A DNA stretch of 51,379 nt from Chloroflexota bacterium (GTDB lineage Bacteria; Chloroflexota; Dehalococcoidia; JACPQD01): assembly GCA_016190665.1 (NCBI GenBank), contig JACPQD010000043.1, positions 1 through 51,379 of the forward strand. Reading direction: 5' to 3'. The position numbers and the translations under genes were made by a program. Position 1 is the stretch's first letter. Each line of letters opens with the position of its first letter. The notes beneath the pieces were generated by a model. It saw only the letters and a program-made list of their open reading frames with translations. It had not been told where the DNA came from and searched no databases. Of this stretch, positions 25,732 to 33,218 are shown piece by piece.

Positions 25732-25794
25732 GTCGGACTCGTCTGACAGGTCGGACAGGTCTGACGCGTCCGACTGGTCAGACGGGTCGGAGAG
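25732..25794. repeat. Tandem 9-bp repeat, 7 units
   Basis: Seven consecutive GTCNGANNN 9-mers in the cooC-acsE gap, the same unit as at 23234-23269. Six keep the full GTCNGAC palindrome; the last ends GTCGGAGAG. The bases run open in the acsE frame, but the acsE start lies further on. Confidence 0.85.
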
Positions 25795-25835
25795 TGGTTA
25801 CTTCGCAACAGTTGAAACAGCAAGGAGGAGCGGAA

Positions 25836-26756
25836 ATGATTGTGATCGGCGAGTGCATTCATGTTATCTCGAGCAGCGTGAAGAAAGCCATCGAGACCAG
25901 GGACGCCCACTTCATCCAGAACCTGGCCAAGGAGCAGGTGGCCGGGGGCGCGGAGATGATCGATCTCAACGTCGGCCCGCGGAAAAGGGACGGCGCAGAG
26001 GTAATGCCGTGGATGGTGAATACCGTGCAAGCAGTCACCGACGTTCCGCTGTCTCTGGATACCACGAACGCTGTAGCCATCGAAGCCGGCCTGAAGGTCT
26101 GCAAGAAGACGCCCATCATTAACAGCACCGACGCCACTGAAGCGCGTCTCGAGGCGCTCATGCCGCTGGCGGCCAGGTACAACGCCAACATCATCGCCTT
26201 GACGTTGGCGGAGACCGGCCTGCCCACCACCGCCGACGCTCGCATTGAACTGGCCATGGAGCGCATCATGCCCGCCGCAGAGGCCCACGGCGTGCCCATG
26301 GAGCGCATCTTCTTCGACCCCCTGGTGATGACCATCAATGGCAACCAGGACCAGGCCCTGCAGACCATCAACGCCGTCCGCTTCTTCAAGCAGATGAGCG
26401 ACCCGCCGCCCCAGACGACTTGCGGCCTCTCCAACATCTCTAATCAGTGCCCTGCGGAGATCCGTCCGCTTCTCAATCGGGTCTTCCTGATCATGATGGC
26501 GGGCGCCGGCCTTTACTGCGCCATAGCCGATCCCATGGACAAGGACCTGATGGAGGCCATCCGCATCATCAAGGCGCGGGACAACTCCACGGCCAAAGCC
26601 GCGCTCTATCTGGCCCTCTACGATGCCTATGAGGCGGGAGAGGAGTTTGACACCAGCTCCGTCGACCAGAGCGTCACCGAGTTGCGCGACATCGGCCGCA
26701 CCGTGGATGCCCTCCAGAACAAGTGGATTTACGCCCACTCGTACCTGAGCATCTAG
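25836..26756 (+). CDS. acsE: 5-Methyltetrahydrofolate:corrinoid methyltransferase
   Basis: Moves the methyl group between methyltetrahydrofolate and the AcsCD corrinoid protein. The 306-residue protein is a pterin-binding TIM barrel: MIVIGECIHVISSSV at the start, the DLNVGPRKRDGAE motif, PLSLDTTNAVAIEAGL, INSTDATEARL and TTCGLSNISNQCP, all typical. It is about 40 residues longer than the Moorella enzyme, the extra part being C-terminal. ATG at 25836 has AAGGAGGAG five bases upstream; the open frame upstream is translated 9-bp repeat and is not counted. It is the last gene of the acs group. Confidence 0.94.
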   Translation: MIVIGECIHVISSSVKKAIETRDAHFIQNLAKEQVAGGAEMIDLNVGPRKRDGAEVMPWMVNTVQAVTDVPLSLDTTNAVAIEAGLKVCKKTPIINSTDATEARLEALMPLAARYNANIIALTLAETGLPTTADARIELAMERIMPAAEAHGVPMERIFFDPLVMTINGNQDQALQTINAVRFFKQMSDPPPQTTCGLSNISNQCPAEIRPLLNRVFLIMMAGAGLYCAIADPMDKDLMEAIRIIKARDNSTAKAALYLALYDAYEAGEEFDTSSVDQSVTELRDIGRTVDALQNKWIYAHSYLSI

Positions 26757-26857
26757 GGGGCAGAACAGGGTTCCCGCCCATTGGGGTCGACGTCGTCGAC
26801 CCCTTTCTGTATAGGAGGAAGGCAATGAAAGTGATGTGAAGAAAGCCAGGCCTGGTC

Positions 26858-27724
26858 TTGGCTCTCACGATCCTGGTTTCCGCGATGGTTTTTGGTGCAG
26901 CAGGATGCACGGGCCAGAAAGAAGGCGGTATGCCATTGGTCCTGCTGACCGACTTCGGCAGCGCCGACTATCGTGTATCGCAGATTAAGGGCATCATCTA
27001 CAAGAACAACCCCGCGGTGAGATTAGTCGAAGCCACCCAGGATGTTCCGGCCTTCGATATACCAACAGGAGCTTTCGTTCTGTATATTGCCGCTAAGGAA
27101 TTCCCGCAGAATACGGTCTTCGTGGGCATCGTCAGCCCTTATTCCCAGAAGCCGGAAGTGAGATACCTCGTCCTTACCACGAATAAAGACCAAGTATTTG
27201 TCTTTCCTGACAACGGTCTCCTTACCTACGTAATCAGGGACATGGGCGCCAAGACTGTTTACCAGATAGCCAACCAGGAGCTTTTTGACCAGCCGATCAA
27301 AGACCTGGCCGCCGAGCGTATTCAAGGAAAGATAGGCGCCCTCATTGCATCCGGCTACCGCCCGCAGGACGTCGGGACCCCGCTCGCCAATCCCCGCACT
27401 CTAGACCTACAGGAGCCCGCGATAACCGACGCCAAGCTCCTGGGTACTGTCGTGTACATCGACAATTTTGGCAACGGCGTGACCAACATATCCGGAAAGA
27501 CGGCCAATGAATTCGGTCTGAAGCCGGGGGACTCCATCCGGGTCAGTGACGGACAGAGGAAAATCTCTGCCAAGTTCGGCACGGTATATTCCGATGTTGA
27601 CCGGGGCAAAGAGATTGTGTTCGTCAATAACAACCTGGACATGCTCCAGCTATCGGTGAACCTGGGCAGTTTCGCCGAAACACATAACATAAAGGCCGGG
27701 GCGAAGATTGAAATAGAACGATGA
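26858..27724 (+). CDS. SAM hydrolase/SAM-dependent halogenase-like lipoprotein (DUF62)
   Basis: A DUF62-family protein; members hydrolyse S-adenosylmethionine to adenosine and methionine. LLTDFGSADYRVSQIKG, FPDNGLLTYV and YIDNFGNGVTNI are the conserved sites, though the usual DPGVG loop is replaced by SPYSQ. A lipobox (GAAGC) follows a hydrophobic stretch, so it appears exported. The expected start is ATG at 26825 with AGGAGGAAGG, but codon 5 of that frame is TGA, after which RKPGLVLALTILV continues the signal peptide. Either TTG at 26858 is used, without a good ribosome-binding site, or the gene carries a nonsense mutation. The entry gives the TTG start. Confidence 0.75.
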   Translation: MALTILVSAMVFGAAGCTGQKEGGMPLVLLTDFGSADYRVSQIKGIIYKNNPAVRLVEATQDVPAFDIPTGAFVLYIAAKEFPQNTVFVGIVSPYSQKPEVRYLVLTTNKDQVFVFPDNGLLTYVIRDMGAKTVYQIANQELFDQPIKDLAAERIQGKIGALIASGYRPQDVGTPLANPRTLDLQEPAITDAKLLGTVVYIDNFGNGVTNISGKTANEFGLKPGDSIRVSDGQRKISAKFGTVYSDVDRGKEIVFVNNNLDMLQLSVNLGSFAETHNIKAGAKIEIER

Positions 27725-27779
27725 GGCTCTGTGCAGAGAGATTAGAGACTCGAGCGAAGCAGGGATAGATATCTCTGTC

Positions 27780-27862
27780 GGCGGGTGAGCGCGAGTTAGA
27801 CCTGCGCGGTCTCGAAGACCATGCAGGTCTAGTCTTTCACTCGGGTGGACAGGGCACCCGCC
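27780..27862. repeat. Nested palindromic element
   Basis: Outer arms GGCGGGTG/CACCCGCC, inner arms TAGACCTGC/GCAGGTCTA with GGTC/GACC at the core. The right end GGACAGGGCACCCGCCACTAC is akin to the repeat inside cobQ at 29215-29240. A further palindrome TGTCAAGCTTTGACA follows at 27870-27884. Confidence 0.65.
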
Positions 27863-27929
27863 ACTACGGTGTCAAGCTTTGACAATAGAACATATTGCGT
27901 TATCTGGACAGAAGTATTATGCTTGTGCC

Positions 27930-28640
27930 ATGAGCAGGAAAGCTGTTCCCATAACGTTGACTGAAGAAGAGCGCTCCTTGCTTGAGCGCAGGCTGAAGGC
28001 GCGGACCGCAGCTCAGCGCGATGTATTGAGGGCGCGAATCGTCTTGCTGGCATCAGCCGGAAAGGCCAACCAAGCGATTGCCAGAGAGCTTAGCATCTCG
28101 GCGCACAGCGTGGCAGCATGGCGCCGTCGTTTCGCCGAGGAACGCGTGAGGGGCCTGGCGGGCCGCGCCCGCAAGCGTACGCCTATCAAATATGGGGCGG
28201 AAAACCGCCGCAAGGTCGTGGAGATGGCCTCAGGCGCGGCCCGGGGAGCGAGGGATCGGAGCATTCGCGCCCTTGCCCGGGCCACGGGCGTGGGGCGAGA
28301 GACAGTAAGAGCAGTGCTGCGGGAAGCCAATCTCCATCCCTACCGGACGGGGACCCTCTCCCGACCCGGTGGTCATGAAGTTGCGGTCAGCAGAAGAAGC
28401 GCAAACAAAGTTCCCCACAGGCAGGCTGACTCCCTGCGGGCGTTGGAGACGCACTGGATTGAAGAACACGCCGCAGAGCTGAAGCGGTACGCCGGGAAAT
28501 GGATTGTCGTGGAGGGCCAAAAGCTCGTCGCTCATGGCGGTAGTCTGCCAGAGGTAGTGAGCGAGGCAAGGTCAAAAGGTGTCGGGATCCCTTATGCCGT
28601 CAGAATTCCGGAGGAGTCGGAGGCGCCGCTGATTGTATGA
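27930..28640 (+). CDS. IS630-type helix-turn-helix fused to a DUF5678 domain
   Basis: A 236-residue open frame with two unrelated parts. Residues 1-140 are the N-terminal double helix-turn-helix of IS630-family transposases (LTEEERSLLERRLKARTAAQRD, NQAIARELSISAHSVAAWRRRF, RALARATGVGRETVRAVLREA). The DDE catalytic domain is missing. After a linker, residues 172-236 are DUF5678-like (ELKRYAGKWIVVEGQKLVAHGG, VRIPEES). The stop overlaps the next start in ATGA. Another frame opens at ATG 28374 in the linker, so the junction may mark a transposon scar or frameshift at the head of an original DUF5678 gene. Whether the whole fusion is made as one protein is unknown. Confidence 0.65.
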   Translation: MSRKAVPITLTEEERSLLERRLKARTAAQRDVLRARIVLLASAGKANQAIARELSISAHSVAAWRRRFAEERVRGLAGRARKRTPIKYGAENRRKVVEMASGAARGARDRSIRALARATGVGRETVRAVLREANLHPYRTGTLSRPGGHEVAVSRRSANKVPHRQADSLRALETHWIEEHAAELKRYAGKWIVVEGQKLVAHGGSLPEVVSEARSKGVGIPYAVRIPEESEAPLIV

Positions 28641-29062
28641 GTGAGATAAAGCTGGTATTTCACCATGCCTTCAAGCTGACGCCGTGTCAAACCTCGCAAG
28701 GTACCTGCTTCAGGCCGCTTCTCCCAGTCAGACTGAGCTATAACGCCAGCGTACTAGACTTGAACTGCATGATCGACACCGGGGCCGATTTCTCGATGTT
28801 CGATTACGGCGTGGCCGAGGCACTCGGGATACCGGTGACGGGGTTGATGCTTGACAGGGCCACCACACGGGAAGGAGAAATCCGGGCCTGGTATTGTCCG
28901 GTCACCATCACCTTGCTCGGGGTCTCCCTCGGTTGTCGAGTCGCTTTCATCAACAACCCAAAATGGCCGCCGGTCCTGGGCAGGGACACCGTCTTCTCCA
29001 AATTCCAGTTTGCCTTTCGTCAGTCGGTGCGACAATTCTACGCTTCGTCAAAGGTGTCGTAG
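28637..29062 (+). CDS. Retropepsin-like aspartic protease
   Basis: A 141-residue protein with a single aspartic-protease half: MIDTGADFSMFDYG carries the DTGA catalytic motif, and LGRDTVFSKFQFAF near the C-terminus matches the closing strand of retropepsin-like folds. Such proteins act as dimers. Its ATG overlaps the stop of the DUF5678 fusion (ATGA), which implies coupled translation and a shared job. DUF5678 beside a retropepsin-like gene is, from memory, a recurring pair in bacteria and archaea, without a known function. It ends back to back with cobQ. Confidence 0.75.
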   Translation: MSEIKLVFHHAFKLTPCQTSQGTCFRPLLPVRLSYNASVLDLNCMIDTGADFSMFDYGVAEALGIPVTGLMLDRATTREGEIRAWYCPVTITLLGVSLGCRVAFINNPKWPPVLGRDTVFSKFQFAFRQSVRQFYASSKVS

Positions 29063-30694
29063 TCACCTCTTCACCCCAATAATCCGGTACACCCGCTCCA
29101 TATCCAGACTACCCCTCACCAGGTCGGCCAGCGCGTCGTAGTGCTCCTCTTTGGAAGGGACCCGGGATGTAGGGGCCGACGGAGACGTCGGCCCGGGAGC
29201 GCAGCCCCGCCCCTGGCGGACAGGGACGTCCGCCACTACGTCGCCGAGGGCCACCGACGTAGCGTCAGGTCCCAGCCCCTTCCGCCGTCTGAGGTTTCCC
29301 AGAAGCTGCTGCCGGAAGGCAGTATTGTCGAAGAGGCCGTGGAGGTAGGTCCCCACTACTTTGCTGCTGGCGTCCGTGGCGCCGTCGGGATAATCGGTGA
29401 GGCCATCCGGCCGCTCTACAACATGAAAGGCTGGGCGGGCCTCCGCGCCATTCGACCGTCCCATATGTATCTCGTAGCCAACGACTTCCTGCCCACCGCA
29501 GCCCGCCAGAAGCCCACTGTCCCCGGCTACCCGCGCTTTGACCTGGCAAGTGGCCTTTTCCTCCTCGAAAACCGTCGTCACCTCCAGCAACCCCAGGCCC
29601 GGCACGCTCCCCGCCCCAGATTCGACCCCCTCAGGGTCACGAATCTCCTTCCCCAGCATCTGAAATCCGCCGCAGACGCCGATGACCGGCGTCCCTTCCG
29701 CGGCGCGGCGCACGATTGCCTCGGCCAGGCCGCGCTCGCGCAGGCGCTCCAGGTCCGCGATGGTGCTCTTGCTGCCGGGCAGGATGATGAGGTCGGGATG
29801 GCCCAGCTCGCCATACATAGGCACGTAACGTACGCTCACGCCCGGCTCCTGTTGCAGCGGCTCGAAGTCGGTGGAGTTCGAAATGCGCGGCAGATGGATG
29901 ACCGCGATATCGAGCAGGGGCACGGTGCACACGTCCAGAGGTAGGGGCACGGTGAACCGTGCCCCTACTTGTGACTGGCGGACGGAGTCCTCCTCAGCGA
30001 TAACGATCCCATGGTAATAGGGCACCACGCCCAGCACGGGCCGCCCGGTCCTCTTCTCCAGGAATTCCAGGCCCGGTCGAAGAAGGGCGATGTCGCCGCG
30101 GAACTTATTGATGATGAAGCCCTTCACCAGCTCGCGCTCGTCGTCATCGAGGAGCGCGAGCGTGCCCACCAGCGAGGCGAAAACCCCCCCTTTGTCGATG
30201 TCGCCCACCAGCAGCACCGGCGCCTGCGCCAGTTTCGCGATGCGCATGTTGACAATTTCATGAGCATGCAGGTTGACCTCCGCCGGGCTCCCCGCGCCCT
30301 CGATGAGCACGATGTCGTACCTGGCGCGCAGCCGCGCCAATGACTCCTTCGCAACGGCCAGCAGCTCCGGCGTGTGACGGTAGTAGTCGCCGGCGGCGAG
30401 GGTCTTGTAGGGCTTGCCCATGACGACCACCTGGGCTTTCGCATCGGCCTCCGGCTTGATGAGGATGGGGTTCATATCCACGTCCGGCTCCAGGCCCGCC
30501 GCCTCGGCCTGCACCACCTGAGCGCGGCCCATCTCCTTGCCATCGCGGGTGACGAAGGAGTTCAAGGCCATGTTCTGCGACTTGAAGGGCGCCACGCTCC
30601 AGCCGTCCTGGCGCAGTATGCGGCACAGGGCGGCCACGATGACGCTCTTGCCCACCCAGGAGCCGGTGCCCTGGACCATCAGGGACTTGGCCAA
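29063..30694 (-). CDS. cobQ: Cobyric acid synthase
   Basis: Amidates the b, d, e and g carboxylates of adenosylcobyrinic diamide in cobalamin synthesis. The 543-residue protein has the N-terminal ATP-binding domain (MVQGTGSWVGKSVIVAALCR, SQNMALNS) and a C-terminal class I amidotransferase domain with GVCGGFQMLG (Cys nucleophile) and YLHGLFDN. TTG at 30694 has AAGGAGA nine bases upstream and overlaps the end of the cobC-like gene by 16 bases; ATG at 30679 is an alternative. Two palindromic repeats lie within the frame, coding for about residues 243-252 and 487-507, which makes it longer than most CobQ proteins. Confidence 0.94.
   Translation of the reverse strand: MAKSLMVQGTGSWVGKSVIVAALCRILRQDGWSVAPFKSQNMALNSFVTRDGKEMGRAQVVQAEAAGLEPDVDMNPILIKPEADAKAQVVVMGKPYKTLAAGDYYRHTPELLAVAKESLARLRARYDIVLIEGAGSPAEVNLHAHEIVNMRIAKLAQAPVLLVGDIDKGGVFASLVGTLALLDDDERELVKGFIINKFRGDIALLRPGLEFLEKRTGRPVLGVVPYYHGIVIAEEDSVRQSQVGARFTVPLPLDVCTVPLLDIAVIHLPRISNSTDFEPLQQEPGVSVRYVPMYGELGHPDLIILPGSKSTIADLERLRERGLAEAIVRRAAEGTPVIGVCGGFQMLGKEIRDPEGVESGAGSVPGLGLLEVTTVFEEEKATCQVKARVAGDSGLLAGCGGQEVVGYEIHMGRSNGAEARPAFHVVERPDGLTDYPDGATDASSKVVGTYLHGLFDNTAFRQQLLGNLRRRKGLGPDATSVALGDVVADVPVRQGRGCAPGPTSPSAPTSRVPSKEEHYDALADLVRGSLDMERVYRIIGVKR
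29173..29234. repeat. Palindromic repeats inside cobQ, C-terminal copy
   Basis: Two hairpins: GGGCCGAC/GTCGGCCC (29173-29194) and GGCGGAC/GTCCGCC (29215-29234). In the cobQ frame they encode a proline/glycine-rich linker (GRGCAPGPTSPSAPTS), unlike the flanking family sequence. Confidence 0.7.
29941..29968. repeat. 28-bp palindrome inside cobQ
   Basis: Arms GTAGGGGCACGGT and ACCGTGCCCCTAC with a two-base centre. It differs by one base from the palindrome at 45329-45356. The cobQ frame reads through it as VGARFTVPLP. Confidence 0.85.
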
Positions 30695-31317
30695 AACAGG
30701 TTCTCCTTGGCGTGATTCTGGAAGGAGGTCTCGTTGAGGAGGGTGAGGACGGCCCCCTCGGGATAGGTCTCGACGATAGACAACGCGCCGGTGCCGATGC
30801 GGAAGCGCCACCAGTAAGAAAGGTCTATCTGAAGCAAGGTGCAGAGGAGGGCGCGCACCGGGCCGCTGTGGGCCGTCACCAGGACCGTCCCTTCGGGGCG
30901 TTCCCTCTCTATTCGCGTGACCACGGAGCTGACGCGTTGCGCTAATTGCATGAGGTTCTCGCCACTTGGAGGCGACACATCCACCCGCCGGCTCATCCAC
31001 GCCTGAATCTGCTCGGGGAAGCGCTGCTCTATCTCCTCGAAGGAAAGACCTTCGAAGTCGCCGAAGTCCAGCTCGCGCAGCTCAGGGCAGGGGACGATCT
31101 CCAGACCGCGACCCGAGATGATGGCTTGCGCCGTGCGCATGGCCCGCTGCAAGTCGCTGGAATAGGCGGCGACGATGTCTTCGCTATCCAGGCGCCGCGC
31201 CAGCATCTCGGCCTGGTCGAGGCCGTTGGCATTGAGGGCGATATCCCTCTGCCCCTGGTAGCGTCGCGACTGGTTCCACTCCGTCTCGCCGTGGCGCACA
31301 ATGAGCAGCCGGGTCAA
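30679..31317 (-). CDS. Histidine phosphatase, CobC-like
   Basis: A 212-residue phosphoglycerate-mutase-superfamily phosphatase. LIVRHGETEWNQSRRYQGQRD has the catalytic histidine of the RHG motif, and VTAHSGPVRALL carries the second histidine. In this position, directly before cobQ, it is probably the alpha-ribazole phosphatase of cobalamin synthesis, though the superfamily is functionally broad. TTG at 31317 follows GGGAGGGGG closely; the frame runs open to 31485 without family sequence. Its stop overlaps the cobQ start. Confidence 0.8.
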   Translation of the reverse strand: MTRLLIVRHGETEWNQSRRYQGQRDIALNANGLDQAEMLARRLDSEDIVAAYSSDLQRAMRTAQAIISGRGLEIVPCPELRELDFGDFEGLSFEEIEQRFPEQIQAWMSRRVDVSPPSGENLMQLAQRVSSVVTRIERERPEGTVLVTAHSGPVRALLCTLLQIDLSYWWRFRIGTGALSIVETYPEGAVLTLLNETSFQNHAKENLFWPSP

Positions 31318-31352
31318 GGCCCCCTCCCATTTCCGCAAGAATGGCTCCCAGA

Positions 31353-31427
31353 CACCGCGCACTGAAGTACGCGGTATGAGGCGGCTTCGAGAACCGGGCC
31401 CCTTGCCCCGTACTTCAGCGCGGGGTG
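31353..31427. repeat. Inverted repeat upstream of the cobC-like gene
   Basis: Left arm CACCGCGCACTGAAGTACGC, right arm CCGTACTTCAGCGCGGGGTG, imperfect. The 300-base gap between this gene and the cyclase holds no supported gene; an open minus frame there is low-complexity. Confidence 0.6.
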
Positions 31428-31619
31428 TGGGGCATGCTCGGTGGCCGCCGCGGGAGCGGAATGATCGATTAGAAGAAAATAACACGTTTGGCGGGGAAAA
31501 GACAAATCGGCTGCTGACCCCGAAAACGGGCAGATCTCGCCCCGAACCTTAACAGCGACGCCTATTTCGACGTTGACGCCTGTACCTGCGCCTACCAGGA
31601 CGTCAACAACCACGCCCAC

Positions 31620-32168
31620 CTACATATTAACCTTGTAAACACGACAAGCGACCAGCGGCCGCTCTTTTCCTTTGACTTCCACGCTGGCCTTTTCACAAGT
31701 CCAGCCTGTCGGGAGTGCGGGGATTAAGTCTTCACAAGTTGAGTCGCCAGCCAGGATTTCGCCACCCGGGGCCAAGCCGGAGAGACGTGACGCGATGTTC
31801 ACCGTGTCCCCAATCGCGGTGTAGTCCGTGATTTCCCCAGCACCAACATTCCCGGTGATGGCCATCCCGGTGTTGAGGCCGACTCCCACTTGGTAGTTGA
31901 GTCCCAAGCGCTCGATACGTTCCAAAAGCTCAATAGCCGACTGCATCGCCATTTCTCTGTGCCGTTGTTGGGGAATGGGAGCATTGAAGAGTGCCATTAC
32001 CGCGTCGCCCATGAACTTGTCTACCAGGGCATCATTTCGCACCAGAATGTCGCTTGCAGCAGCAAAGAACACGTTCAGCGACCGCCGCAGTTCTGCAACG
32101 GGCGTGCGCTCCGACAAGGCAGTGAAGTTCCGCACGTCGGCGAACATCACGGTAATCTCCTGCTCCAC
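31620..32168 (-). CDS. Adenylate cyclase, class III catalytic domain
   Basis: A 182-residue stand-alone class III cyclase domain. Metal-binding Asp11 (MFADVRNFT) and Asp55 (DKFMGDAVMALF), adenine-selecting Lys51 and Thr117 (DYTAIGDTVN), and transition-state Asn124 and Arg128 are all present with the usual spacing. The Lys/Thr pair points to ATP and hence cAMP. The start is GTG at 32168; the frame is blocked by a TGA only seven codons upstream, so no sensor domain precedes it. The protein may be complete or a truncated version of a longer cyclase. It is transcribed away from a cyclic-nucleotide-binding protein gene. Confidence 0.88.
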   Translation of the reverse strand: MEQEITVMFADVRNFTALSERTPVAELRRSLNVFFAAASDILVRNDALVDKFMGDAVMALFNAPIPQQRHREMAMQSAIELLERIERLGLNYQVGVGLNTGMAITGNVGAGEITDYTAIGDTVNIASRLSGLAPGGEILAGDSTCEDLIPALPTGWTCEKASVEVKGKERPLVACRVYKVNM

Positions 32169-32334
32169 GGCAGGAAACTTTACCGACCCTCATTGATTAC
32201 AGAGCTGAGGGTTCTTCTTGAAAGGTGCCACGCCACGCAAGCGATGGGGCAAGGCCATGAGGCCTCGAATAGGGGTGCGACACACTTTACAACGGCGCGA
32301 GTACACAACACCGACATTCATGTTGCGCTCCCGT

Positions 32335-32577
32335 TCAGGCCCTTCTCAGCAGCCTGGCAAGAAATCCCCGCTGCCTGGGCACGCTGCTATCACCGTGCAC
32401 AGCTTGTCTGTGCGCGGAGTATCCCTCGTCGGTGTAGAACCTGATGCCGCAGCAGGTGTATCTGACGCTTAATTGTTCGCCGTGTATTTTCTGGCGATGC
32501 TCGACATAGGCCTGTTCGCCTTCGAAGCTAATCCCGCAACATTCGAATCGAGGTATGCTCCCCGCCTCCTTACCCAT
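32335..32577 (-). CDS. Small protein with two C2H2-like zinc fingers
   Basis: An 80-residue protein with two copies of a CCGIxF...Y..HRQ..HG unit (residues about 12-34 and 39-61). Each has two adjacent cysteines, 12 residues to the first histidine and 4 to the second: the spacing of classical C2H2 fingers except that the cysteines touch. The C-terminal tail is basic (RQRGFLARLLRRA). ATG at 32577 has AAGGAGG seven bases upstream. It lies 166 bases ahead of the cyclase on the same strand, perhaps in one operon. Binding to DNA, RNA or protein is possible, and zinc binding is inferred. Confidence 0.75.
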   Translation of the reverse strand: MGKEAGSIPRFECCGISFEGEQAYVEHRQKIHGEQLSVRYTCCGIRFYTDEGYSAHRQAVHGDSSVPRQRGFLARLLRRA

Positions 32578-32686
32578 TGATAACCTCCTTGCCCATGGTG
32601 GCGCCTATCGTTTATCCGGTGCTTAACCGCTGACACCGAACCACGCCACTGTCCTTATGGTGAAACCTTAGACGGCCGTGCATGGA

Positions 32687-32715
32687 TTGTTGGTATGGCT
32701 CCCTCGTGATATAAT
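32687..32715 (+). promoter_or_regulatory. Promoter of the cyclic-nucleotide-binding gene
   Basis: TTGTTG, 17 bases, TATAAT, about 100 bases upstream of the ATG at 32814. Confidence 0.65.
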
Positions 32716-32813
32716 GACCGAGTTCCGCCGGATTGGTGGGTCATAGCATACTATACAATGAACTGTGGGTCAACATATATTGCCTTTGAATCCCGCGAAC
32801 CGGGGGGAGACGC

Positions 32814-33218
32814 ATGGCCGAGGGCATTACCGACGAAACTACGGTCTGGCAGGGATTCCTGCGCACTTTCCAGGAGACGGAAGTAATCTTTGAAGAAGGC
32901 GCCAGGGGCGCTGAAATGTATCTCGTCCACAGTGGCAGAGTGCGCCTCTCGATTGCGGGAAGTGGGGGTGAGCCAGTCACCGTTGCTATTCTGGGTCCTG
33001 GAGACTTCTTCGGAGAAATGGCCCTCGTCGACAGCTCTCAGCGCTCAGCTACGGCCACCGCTGCTGAGAACAATACTCAGCTTCTCGCGCTCGACAAATC
33101 GAAGTTCATCTTCATGGTGCGGCAGCAGCCGCAATTCGCGCTGAGCGTGATGCATACTTTATGTGAACGCCTGCGGAACCTGGACAGACAAGTCGCTTCG
33201 AGAGGAGACTCGGCTTGA
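32814..33218 (+). CDS. Cyclic nucleotide-binding domain protein without HTH
   Basis: A 134-residue cNMP-binding beta-barrel. The phosphate-binding cassette GDFFGEMALVDSSQRSATATA keeps Glu68 and Arg77, the residues that hold the ribose and cyclic phosphate, so it should bind a cyclic nucleotide. It ends after the C-terminal helix (MHTLCERLRNLDRQV), before the point where CRP-type proteins start their DNA-binding domain. It therefore cannot be a transcription factor by itself. GGGGAG precedes the ATG. The next gene starts inside its stop codon (TTGA). Confidence 0.88.
   Translation: MAEGITDETTVWQGFLRTFQETEVIFEEGARGAEMYLVHSGRVRLSIAGSGGEPVTVAILGPGDFFGEMALVDSSQRSATATAAENNTQLLALDKSKFIFMVRQQPQFALSVMHTLCERLRNLDRQVASRGDSA

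Noticed and set aside
25701..26825. Antisense frame of 374 codons over acsE
   Set aside because: Shadow of acsE; its translation is low in recognisable structure.
27870..28360. Complete IS630 insertion sequence
   Set aside because: Only the helix-turn-helix part is present; no DDE domain and no clear pair of terminal repeats.
31314..31619. Minus-strand frame of 101 codons directly after the cyclase
   Set aside because: Valine/glycine-rich low-complexity start and then translated inverted repeat; not a credible protein.
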